Below, piece by piece: positions 1-10,100 of a DNA stretch of 64,000 nt. How positions within the stretch are numbered: position 1 is the stretch's first letter; each line of letters starts with the position of its first letter. A program made the position numbers and the translations under genes. This DNA is from Hypomesus transpacificus. Its lineage: Eukaryota > Chordata > Actinopteri > Osmeriformes > Osmeridae. The notes beneath the pieces are model-generated. The model searched no databases. It was not told where the DNA came from and saw only the letters and a list, made by a program, of their open reading frames with translations. The DNA lies in assembly GCF_021917145.1 (NCBI RefSeq), contig NC_061064.1, positions 2,715,137 to 2,779,136 on the forward strand, given 5' to 3'.

Positions 1-838
1 CATATCTGGTCAAGTTTTATTTGCGATGCATTTAAGGTAGTTGTACAACAATAAATAGGATGCATGCTTATAAATAATAAAAGATCAAAAATAAAGTATA
101 TTCCAGTCATGCCCATCAACAAAATATCCCAGTGCAAGAATCAAACAGATAATTACAATTATTATAATACACGTGTTACATCAATAAAAACATATTAAAT
201 AATGACGATAATGTGGAATGGCTGCCGGCAGGTCAGTCATGTAAGATGCATTTCCAAACAGAGGATACATCTCCCAATAGCTAGAACTGACACTGAACAT
301 GAACAAATACATTTTAAACAAGGACAATTTAGGTTAAGCAATAACTTATGCTTTACGGTGGAATGCTCTAAAACAGAAGTCTTCGATAGTGGAACATAAA
401 TACATACTGTAACACATACGACAGTATCAACATATCACCAGTAGTTTCCAATGATCTCATTTCTATTGACTATTTGTTATTAAAGGTATTCTTTGGGGTG
501 TGGGCCACAGCCCATATTGCTTGACTCGCAATCACATACAGTAAGGAAATAACATGAAAGGTTGATCAAACCATAGTCAACAAAAATAAATAACATTTGT
601 CCAACCAAAAAACAAGGAACAAATTAAGTACAAATTTAAAAAAAGTGCACAAATATCCACGCAAAGCTCTAAAGGGATGAATAGATCAGAAACAAAGGTT
701 GTGGAAAAACCTGAGAGGAATGGAAAGTAAGACGGGTCATTGAGGATTGTAAAAGGACAGATTGATTTCAGGTTTGAGTTAAAGGAGTTATCTTTTTTTT
801 TTTATATATTTCTCAACTTCTTTTAGGCTAAGCAAAGG
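1..838 (-). other. napa 3' untranslated region and flank
   Basis: This AT-rich stretch lies downstream of the napa stop codon on the minus strand. A minus-strand AATAAA (TTTATT on the plus strand at 16-21) is one possible poly(A) signal, about 820 nt past the stop. I see no coding exon, RNA gene or clear repeat here. Short open frames on the plus strand have no recognisable content. Confidence 0.5.
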
Positions 839-2992
839 TTAACGCAGGTCACTCTCATCATCCTGTATGGTTTTCTTGATTCTCAGTAGCATAGTGGTAT
901 TCCACTGATCCAGTCTGAAGATTGAGTCAAAGTCCTTCACCTTTTAAAGCAAAAGAATAGTGTGAAATACCTCTGTTCTGAACACAAAAAGAAAACGCCA
1001 CAAAAACAGACAAAACTTACAGCATCCGTGAACGCATCCACATCTTGTTCCTCAAATGCATCTAGAAGTTTCTGTTCAGGAAAAACAGAGATTTTCTTTG
1101 AATGCAGTCACAGTGGCTGTTCCGCACAGAAACAATATCGGGTTTCATCTGCAGGCTCCAGTCATAACAGACAACAAAAGACTCACCTTAACCAGTTTGC
1201 ATTCTCGAGAGTCTGAGAAGGCAGGAAACATCTCCTCATACCTCTGAACCGACAGCTAAGGGGAAGGACAGGGATTGGAAAATGAATACTTACAGCCAGC
1301 TAATGACACCTGGGATATACAGTCACACTGCATAATAAGGCCATACACTGATTCTTAAAGTAAACAACATCAATACGTGTAGTTACCTTTGCGTTCAGCA
1401 TGTCCACACAGAAATGACACAGTGCTGCTTTAAAGAAATAGTCTTTTGCGCCGTATTTCAACAGGGTGCTATCCATCGCGTATGTTCCAATCTAAGCACA
1501 CAACAACACATCTGTCACAGGAGCCAAGAGACACTGTAGAAGGACCTCAAATCTGTTACAAAGTCTCTAATGATAATGTGTGTCTTAACTGGAGCGCATT
1601 TGTGGATGAATTGATGACAAATCCAAACCTGCTCGTAAATCTCAATGGCTTTCTGGTATTGTTCCAGTTGAGCGGCGTAGGTGGCTACTTTGAGAAGGCA
1701 CTTGTTTGCAGCACTGACATTATAATTACAAAGAATAAGTCAGTCGTCGGTCAGACTTCAAAATACGAGAATTGATTGCAAATGAAAGGAAATACATCAG
1801 TGTGTGTTGATGCATGAAGGGTTCGGCATTGAGAATACCTGTTAGACTCCTCGCCTTTGTAGTAATCTGATGCCTGCTCATAGTGAGCAATAGCCTGTTG
1901 ACAGCAACAAACGTTTGAACTCAGATGACATTTAATCTGATTGATCCAAATGTGAAGTTATGTTAAACATTAAGCTTCTCTGTGATCTATGGATCCTGAC
2001 AGGGTTCTGTGTTCTCAGGGGCTGACCTTTTCAATATCTAAAAGTTCCGTCTCATAGACCTCAGCGATGGAGATATGGTGTTTAGCTGCAATGGTGAAAC
2101 GACCCTGCAGACACAATGGGTAAGACAGTCAACATGATGTGCAACAAATCACTGCATTTTACAGTAATCCGAGTCGACTACAAATTGGCAGAATTACTGT
2201 TTGTCAAGTTTTGTTAAATTAACTAATGTAGATATGGTTCTTACCATGTCAGAGTATATGTCAACGGCATTACCCAGGCAGGTGATGGCCTCTGTGTAGA
2301 TAAGTCCATAAGAATACATCATATACTGTTCCGCTGTTACATTTGGTATAGTATTTTAAGTTGACATACAGTAGTAACATGAAAATATATATATATTTTT
2401 TTTATTTGAACATTGTAATTTGTGGCGTTGCGATTAGTTGTGAAACATCATGGAATACCTTGTGGGTCTGCTTTTTTGAAGGCATTCCCTGCATCAATGA
2501 AATTAATAGCAGCATCCAGTTTATTTTCCATCTGCAAGTTAAGTCTTGCTGCTTGACAGAATGCATTACCAGCGGCTGAAAGAAAGGAAATACAATTGTA
2601 GCCGTTATTATAACTTGACAAAAGTTTGTTGTCCCCACCCACCACCACTAAAGTTAAAATGATCGCATTGCGGTTTGCTCTTTCCACAAAAAATACCCAA
2701 CTTACCACCCCAGTTTTTTGCCATTTTGAACATGTTCGCTGCTCTCACATACATTTCACATGCTTCTTCGTATTTACGGGTCGGACCTCTGGAAGAAAGC
2801 ATTGTGATAAACACAAATTACAACACAGACCAGCATCGGCCATAATACGCAGTCAAAAATACAGTTTACAGTACGCTAAACGAGCTGGCAGACATACCCA
2901 AAAAGACTCCCAAGAACTGAATGTGATTTAATCTTTTTATCCGCCTCGGCGATAAGGGCCATGGCTTCCTTTTCTTTAACGGAGTGATCCAT
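839..2992 (-). CDS. napa: alpha-SNAP (NSF attachment protein), 11 exons
   Basis: Alpha-SNAP binds assembled SNARE bundles and recruits the ATPase NSF to take them apart after membrane fusion in the cytosol. Coding exons on the minus strand are 2898-2992, 2706-2788, 2459-2575, 2245-2291, 2027-2104, 1839-1894, 1629-1713, 1387-1491, 1187-1255, 1021-1071 and 839-940. They sum to 888 nt (295 residues plus stop), matching the family length. The protein starts [20 protein letters not shown] and carries the TPR-like helices typical of SNAPs ([50 protein letters not shown]). It ends [16 protein letters not shown]; the C-terminal Leu region stimulates NSF. The N-terminus is closer to alpha- than beta-SNAP, but napb cannot be fully excluded. 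The next gene is transcribed divergently. Confidence 0.93.
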
Positions 2993-3732
2993 TTTGTTGT
3001 CTCTCGTGGCTTTTGTTTTATTGGGCTAGGATTAAATATGTCCCTGTCGCTGACAGTACAATTTCTACTCTCAGCAGTAACCAGCAGTGTTTTCACTAAC
3101 CCCAGTACGTCACGTCAACCGGAAGTGTTGGACTCGCCAAGAGATGTAATTATCTTTTTTTCTCAGATGTAAAAATCATAGTTGTTTGACCAAAAATAGT
3201 TCAATATAATGTCAACTTACAGCTATAATGATCATTGTTCCAACCTTTTTTACAAGACATATTTGATTTGATCCGTAACCCTAAAAGTATCTCTTCCGGT
3301 TTAGAGTTCGAAACTATAGCGATCACGGAGGCCTATTTTAGCAACAACAGGCGCCGTAATCAAATGAAGGAAACACAATAGTGCTGTTTAGGTATGTGCC
3401 ATTACTGTTAAATAGCAATACCGAATTTGCATTGATAGCAATGGTGCATGTATGTGCAAAGAAAGACACTGAAAAACGTGCAACGTGAGGCCAGCTGTAC
3501 AGTAACTGAATGGTTAAGCAATATTTGTGAATAATGTTAAGAGCAGAACAGGTACTGTGAATCACGATGGTTATTCTTGTACATCTTATATAGATCCTAT
3601 ATAGTTATTACAAGTTATAGCCTATATCATTGAAGTGGAGCAACGACTTTTCTTTTCTTTCTATACTCAAGTTAAATCTTGTTTGGCTTCTTGTCATCCA
3701 GCTACCACGACTACCTTGCCAAACCGTCAAAA
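2993..3732. promoter_or_regulatory. Divergent promoter region between napa and the ZBED gene
   Basis: About 740 bp separate the napa start from the ZBED start codon. Next to napa are two overlapping CRE-like ACGTCA half sites around 3106-3117 and an ETS/GABP-type ACCGGAAGTG at 3118-3127. A second ETS-like CTTCCGG lies near 3294. A splice acceptor ending at 3701 suggests that a noncoding first exon of the ZBED gene lies here too. No canonical TATA box stands out. The motifs are seen; their use is inferred. Confidence 0.45.
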
Positions 3733-6297
3733 ATGAAGAGGAGAGCAGACCGTGGATCTGAGCGACGCACATCTAAAGTGTGGAACTACTGCACCCAACT
3801 GAATGAAACTCAGGTTGAGTGTAATATCTGTAAGAAACAGTTGTCTTTTCACAACAGCACCAGCAGTATGAGGGAGCATCTGGTCAGAAGACATAATGTT
3901 CGCGACACGCTGGTTGGCACAATAACAAGCTCTTCATTCCAACCAATGGCTCAACATGTCCTTCCTTCCATTAATTCAGTTACATCTACCGTGGTAAACC
4001 CAGGCATGTTCCAACCACCTGCTCCATTCATAGTAAAGGAGGAGCTGCAGGATTCTGACATGGCCGCTGAACTGGAGGAGACGAAGCGTGCTTGTGCATG
4101 TCCTGCTCTGGAAGTAGGAGGTGTTCACACAAATCAGAACCCAGTCTCCAACCCAGACCTTAATCCAAGCAGTTCACACTCTGGATACACTGCGAGCGGC
4201 GTTGGTCACAGCAAGCATAGCAGCACAGGTATTAAGGAATGCAGTGAAAAGCGAGCAGGCATGTTGACGGACCTCATTTTGGAAATGGTGTTTAGAGACT
4301 TGCAGCCACTGTCTGTTGTGGAGGAGCGAGGATTTGGTCTTTTACTGAGCTGCTTAGAACCACACTACTGTGTGCCGAACACCTCACAGCTTGGCAGCCT
4401 TCTTTGGCATCGCTATGATACTCTGAAGAAGCACTTGCAGGAGTATCTTCAGTCTGGCATGGCTCCCCGGAGTCTGACTCTTTGCACTGAGTACTGGCAG
4501 TCTGTAGCAGGCTGTGAAGTTGGAGGCAGCGGACGGCTCTTTCTCACTATAAGTGCACATTTTGTTGACAAAGACTGGCACCTGGCCCGCTGTGTGTTGG
4601 AGACCCTTCCCATGCCAGATTTTAGTCAAGAGTCAAGTGGAAGAGGGTTCACCCTGTTCGGGGTCACACTGAAGGCTGTCCTCTCTGAATTCCGTCTGCC
4701 CGAAAACTTTGTTTTCTGCATCGTGCACAACACTCCGTGGACTCCTACAGAAGCCAGAGGAGCAGAGGACAGCAGACTCGTGAAAGAACATCTAAACCCT
4801 GCGGGTCCAAGTAAATTACCTCAGAATCTTCCGGAAGGTTCAGTAGCACTGCACTGTGCAGGGGAGGCCCTCAAACTGTGCATCCAGGAAGGACTAAGCG
4901 TGGAGCCAGTCAGACAGGCTCTCGCTGAGGTACGTAGGATCATCTCCCATTTCCAACATGAAGCACACGCCGCAGCGGCCCTGAACCAGAAAGCCCAGGC
5001 TTCCAACAAGGCCGGTGTTTGTCTGGTGTTGGACGACCCTGGCCGATGGGCCACGGCCATTGACATGTGTGAGAGCCTACTAGAGCTGAAGTGGATGGTG
5101 AGCTCAGTGCTCGAGGAGCAGAAAGCCGCAGACAATTTGGCAGACCATCAGTGGCGCCTTCTACAGGAGCTGGTACCAGTGCTGAGGACGGTACGCATCG
5201 CTGCCTCTTTCCTGAGCGAGGACATAAACGCCCCCATCTCCTCCCTCATGCCGTGCTTGCATGGCGTGTCCCGCGTCCTGGAGCAGCATATCGCCGAGAG
5301 CAGCTGCTCCGTCGCTCGAGGGGTCATGGAGAGGGTTCGCTCGGGGATGGAGCGACATTGGAGGCTGGGAGAAGAGGACGCCTTACTGGACACCCCAGCC
5401 GTACTCTCCTCGTTCCTGGACCCGAGGTTCAAGGAGCTGCGCTTTCTCAGTCCCCACGCTCGCAGCGAGCTTCACGACAGAGTCAAAGAACTGTTGTCAG
5501 TGGAGACGCCGGACGTGGAAGAATGTGAGCTACGGCGAAGCGGTGACGGCGGAGAGATGGAGGACGAGGGGGAGGAGGACGAGGGAGGGGACGAGGGCGT
5601 GATGAACATGGGTTTAGATGACACGCAGGTCAGACAGACGCACCCCGATTCACCTGGGTCGTGTGGATCCAATGAGGAGGTCGACCTCATTGTGCTGCAT
5701 CCCAATGAGGCACCCAGGACATCGCCATCCAAAGGCGGTTGCAAGGGTTTGGGTGAAGGTGACTCCGGCTCCACAGCTGGTCTGAGGAAAAGAGGGAGTG
5801 CAGAGATGGGCCCGTCGGGCTCTGTGCCGAGGGACCTCCAGCATGGCAGAGAGTCCAGCCTGCTGTCACTGAGCCTGTATGACATCCTGTTAGGAGTGGA
5901 TCCCACCGAGCGAATGCCAGAGATCCACCAGCAGCTGGAGAATTACATCGCGGAACCGCTCTGCAAACGCAGCCTGTCTCCTCTCCACTGGTGGCGCTCT
6001 AAGGAGCACCGCTTCCCTGCTGTGGCCAGACTCGCAAGGAAGTACCTGGCCATCCCTGCCACAGCGGTGCCCGCAGACAGAGCCTTCGCTCCCAGAGAGA
6101 CGCCGGTCACACAGCGCAGGGCCACACTGGGCTCTCAGCACTTGGACCACATTCTGTTCCTTCACCACAACTGTGACTATGTGGAGCAGCTGATGGGAGC
6201 GGCAGCAGGGAGACCCAGAGGCCCAGACAAGCATAGAGGCGATCAGACAACAGAGACTCTGTATCAGTCTCTAGTTTCCTACGAGAGTAAAGCTTAG
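3733..6297 (+). CDS. ZBED-like domesticated hAT transposase (BED finger plus hATC domain), intronless
   Basis: One uninterrupted frame encodes about 854 residues. The ATG at 3733 is preferred because a splice acceptor (TTGTCATCCAG, ending 3701) lies just upstream; an in-frame upstream Met at 3679 is less likely. Near the N-terminus a BED zinc finger is visible (CNICKKQ then HLVRRH). The middle is a diverged RNase H-like transposase fold, followed by an acidic stretch (about 5565-5600). The C-terminus is a clear hATC dimerisation domain (FPAVARLARKYLAIPATAVP then HLDHILFLHHN). Where active hAT enzymes have catalytic Asp, this protein reads CTEYW and IVHNTPW, so the acidic triad seems lost while the frame stays open. 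That fits a host gene of the ZBED type, probably a nuclear DNA-binding regulator. No terminal inverted repeats were noticed at its ends. I cannot assign it to a named ZBED. Confidence 0.85.
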   Translation: MKRRADRGSERRTSKVWNYCTQLNETQVECNICKKQLSFHNSTSSMREHLVRRHNVRDTLVGTITSSSFQPMAQHVLPSINSVTSTVVNPGMFQPPAPFIVKEELQDSDMAAELEETKRACACPALEVGGVHTNQNPVSNPDLNPSSSHSGYTASGVGHSKHSSTGIKECSEKRAGMLTDLILEMVFRDLQPLSVVEERGFGLLLSCLEPHYCVPNTSQLGSLLWHRYDTLKKHLQEYLQSGMAPRSLTLCTEYWQSVAGCEVGGSGRLFLTISAHFVDKDWHLARCVLETLPMPDFSQESSGRGFTLFGVTLKAVLSEFRLPENFVFCIVHNTPWTPTEARGAEDSRLVKEHLNPAGPSKLPQNLPEGSVALHCAGEALKLCIQEGLSVEPVRQALAEVRRIISHFQHEAHAAAALNQKAQASNKAGVCLVLDDPGRWATAIDMCESLLELKWMVSSVLEEQKAADNLADHQWRLLQELVPVLRTVRIAASFLSEDINAPISSLMPCLHGVSRVLEQHIAESSCSVARGVMERVRSGMERHWRLGEEDALLDTPAVLSSFLDPRFKELRFLSPHARSELHDRVKELLSVETPDVEECELRRSGDGGEMEDEGEEDEGGDEGVMNMGLDDTQVRQTHPDSPGSCGSNEEVDLIVLHPNEAPRTSPSKGGCKGLGEGDSGSTAGLRKRGSAEMGPSGSVPRDLQHGRESSLLSLSLYDILLGVDPTERMPEIHQQLENYIAEPLCKRSLSPLHWWRSKEHRFPAVARLARKYLAIPATAVPADRAFAPRETPVTQRRATLGSQHLDHILFLHHNCDYVEQLMGAAAGRPRGPDKHRGDQTTETLYQSLVSYESKA

Positions 6298-7183
6298 GAA
6301 AAGAGTTGTGATTTGTCTATGTATTACTGTGCATACCATGTAACCTTTGAAAGACATTAACACATTTAGAAGTCCTATGAAGGCTTAAGAAGGCTTATGA
6401 GCTATTAATGGGGTTATTTTTACATGTTGTCCTTAACATTACACATTGTACCTGCTAAATGTAAAAAACATATTGTACCAGTACATGTTTATTGTAACAC
6501 TTTATATAATAGTGATTGCAAGTGTAAAATACTATCCTAAAATCATGTTACTGTTGGTAAAGTTTGATTAAAAACTTGATTACAATAAAAGAGGCATGAA
6601 GTTATTTATTATAAAACAATAAACGTATCAACACTCGCAATGACAGAACAGAGTTCAGAGAGTAAAGACAAGTGTTCCTTAACTGGATAAAAGTAAACTC
6701 TGGCAGGCCACTTAATTTGTGAGGCTGTTGAAGTCATACTATCCTCATTCTCTCAGGTGTAAGAGGACAGTAACAATATTAGCATTAAATTTGAATTTAT
6801 GTGCTGTTGAATTATAAACAGTAAACTGCCTAAAAATAAAACATCTCTCTTCCCTGTACTAAAATATTGATTGGATTGGGCAAGTTCTTCTTGCTATTGT
6901 TGTAACAAACAATATGGTTTAGAGAATAAATCAACAACATGGACCACCTTAACCCGTCCAACAGCTGGAATGCAACATTACATCTTTGCAGCGTGCTCTA
7001 ACTTGAATAATCTCCCCCTCTTTTTCATTTGATTGTTTCAACATAATTTTCAAAGAATACTCCCTAAAATAAATTAAAAGCCTCTTACAAAATACTGACA
7101 AAATACTGGCAAATACAACACAACTCTGCCACGTGTGAAAGTTGACTTGTCAGTAGAAAACACGGACTGAGGTGTCAGATGAA
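6298..7183. other. Convergent 3' flanks of the ZBED gene and znf541
   Basis: The two genes meet tail to tail here. Plus-strand AATAAA signals at about 6584, 6618 and 6834 are candidate poly(A) sites for the ZBED gene. The rest is AT-rich, with no exon or repeat that I recognise. Confidence 0.5.
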
Positions 7184-10100
7184 CTATGTGTAAAGGATCC
7201 CTCTGGAGGAGTAGAGTGTAGGCGTGGTGTGGGGGCTAGGCAGGGGCTCCTGAGGCGGCTCGTCTGCAGGGATGCCTGTGGACCAGCTGGACCTGGACAG
7301 CCACTGCCTCTCCGACTTCCTGTGGCTCTTCATGTGAGCGCTGCGGCTCTTCACCCGGTCAAAGACCCTGGGGGAAGAGGGGAGACACGGGACAGGGTAA
7401 ACAGGACACCGTTTAAGCCATCGGCTCGGTTACGCTGTAAAAGCTAAGAGAAAGAGAGAGGGGGTCAATGATTCATCACATCCTTTAGAGCTGGGGGCTA
7501 GTGATTATGCCCTGTGATTGAGTTTAATATCATTCCACTGACCGCCCACACTCCCGACAGGTGTACTCCAAAGCACCTGCAGAGGCCGGGTTCTCCTCCA
7601 GCAGGCCCATGGCCCTGTAGTCCGGTCTCAGTAGCCTCCTTCTGGACCCCCGTCGTCCAAGTGGATGGTCCTCGCTGTGCTCTGGAGACTCCGTACGCAA
7701 TACAAAACACATCATACTAACGCCACCACTAAATACCGCCACTGCATATGAAGCACAAGTTTTTTCCCCCTCTACATATTCCGGTGTACATGTCCTTTGT
7801 TAGCTACTTTTCTAGAACCTCTACTATTCTAGAACCTTCACTATTCTAGAACCTTCACTATTCTAGAACCTCGACCTCTCCTAGTAGCATCACTCACCGA
7901 CTCAGTGTCAGCTCCTTCCTTCTTGTCGGATCCTCGGTTGCTTGATCGTGGCTTGAACTTCTTGATCTTCTTCATGCCGTAGTAGTACTCTACGCACTGG
8001 GACACAGACTTGGTCTGCAACTTGAGGGGAAGACAGCCGTCAAGCTAGTTTGGTAGCTGGGGGGACGGACGTGCATGTTTGAGACTGCCTCATTGTAGAG
8101 TTAGCTTTTGTAGCGGGTTAAGGCAGTGTTGTAAGGGAGGGGGATGTTTTGCTTGTCATCTTCCTAGTTCAGACCTGAGATGTGAGGCACAGTAAACATC
8201 CTGACACTGCTTCACACCGTAGTCATAGTCTCTCACCTCACTGTGAATCAGCTGGAAGTCTTTCTCATGTGTGAGCAGAGCTTTACAGAATAGTCTCTTC
8301 TCCAGAGGGGTCCAATGATCGGACCCTGAAGGTCAAAAGGTATGTGACATTTTTACACAGGTTAAGACCTGGGAGTATGTGGTCTTGTAAACCATGTCAA
8401 CAGTCATGGTTATTGATGTGGAGAATACCTGCGTAATGATAGTCACTCAAGGGGTGAGTTGAAGAACGGTAGTCTCCTCTCATCAAGAGCAAGTCCAATG
8501 CAGCCTAAGGATGGGGTGCACCATTACTCTTTAACATTGTAATTTATATATATATACTGTACACAGTACCAGTCAAAAGTTTGGACACACTTTCCCATTC
8601 AATTACACTTGATTACAAGTTACTGGGACAACTAGAGACAGTTAATCTGCTTACCAGAATGTCTCCCTGCACCTCATGCAAACAGTGGAGAGCCAGCTCT
8701 GTGTTAGTGCCCCCTCCTGGTAGCACGCTGGAACAGCACAGATCCAGCAGTTCTTCCACTGCAAACACAACAACACAACCAACCGTCAACCTTGAACCGG
8801 CGAAAGTTTAGCAATATAACACCGAAAAGAAATCAGAAGTTGGGACTATCGGCTGAACACCATCTCACAGTCAGATCAGGGGTGAATGTGAGAAAGAACG
8901 GATGCGATGGGCCATCCTCACCCCTCTTCTGTGTGTCTGTGTTGGTGGATGTGTCTCCCCATGGAGCCCACACCAGCTGGGCAAGGTGCTCATCGTACAG
9001 CATCAGGAGCACGTTGCGTGTGGGAGGGACCTCTGCCTGGAAGCGCTGGCCCACGTTGATCCTCCTGGAAAAGACCCAGGATGACTGACCTCAACTCACC
9101 TGCTCTGTGTTGGTACCTGGGGTGTCTGTGGTCTGTGGTTGAAACTATAGATATATAAAAAGGCTAAATGTCTTACGGCGGAGTGTAGAACGTCTGCACA
9201 TGGCGGCCATCTTGCTACAGTCAACTCGCTCACCCATAACATTGTGTTGGTGCTACATGTACTTTTTAAATGACCATAACATAAAAAAAATTAACGGTTT
9301 GGTTTGTTATCAACGTCAGAGATGTTTATATGCCACTGCATACTTCTGTTATATATATTGTTTAATAACATAATTATTCATAAGTATGCAGTGGCATAAA
9401 GACATCTCTGACGTTGATAACAAACCACTGTAGCAAGATGGCCGCCATGCGTGGACGTTCGACTCTGTTCTCCGGCAACGCGGAAGAGACATCTAGCCTT
9501 TATATATATCTATGGTTGAAACGATGAACTGACAGGAGAGACGTACGGTTTTATGCTGACAACTGTGTCGTCCATCTCCAAGGAGATCCCATCAACTCCA
9601 TCTGGACAGCAGAGAAAACCCAATGAAAGATTCAAAGTCATGTCGCACCATGTAACATATTGGACAGGAAGATAAGATTTACAGATAAGACACTACAGTC
9701 ATTCCTCTAGAAACGGTGTCTGATTAAACCGACCCAGTGTGGCTGTGTAGGTGCTGGGTGGAGGGCAGGGGTGAAGGGGAGGCAGGGTGCTGAAGTACAG
9801 GCCTGTCCCAGGACGGAGCGGGCTCAGCATGGGCGGGGGGGTGTAGGGCGGGGGCTGAGAGCTGGGGTTCAGCAGGTGCTCCACAAGGTACATCGGGGAG
9901 CGTAACCGGCTAGTGTAGCCGCCCGCGCCGCGGCCCCACGCGCCCCCCATCGCCTCCTCGGCCGGGGGTCGGCGCGGGGCGGGAGGAGGGATGATGAGGC
10001 TCTTCATGAAGTCCAGGCGGCGGTTCCCCCGCACCCTCCTGGGGCAGCCCTGAGCCTGGGACACAAGCCACCACCAGGGGCATTACTCTCCTCCGTGCTC

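Noticed and set aside
5091-5602. Several alternative frames inside the ZBED gene
   Set aside because: They overlap the transposase-like frame, which alone shows family similarity; the others follow from GC-rich codons.
7810-7877. Repeated TTCTAGAA words as heat-shock elements
   Set aside because: They match HSE-like inverted units but occur as a 17-bp minisatellite deep in an intron, so a regulatory role is not supported.
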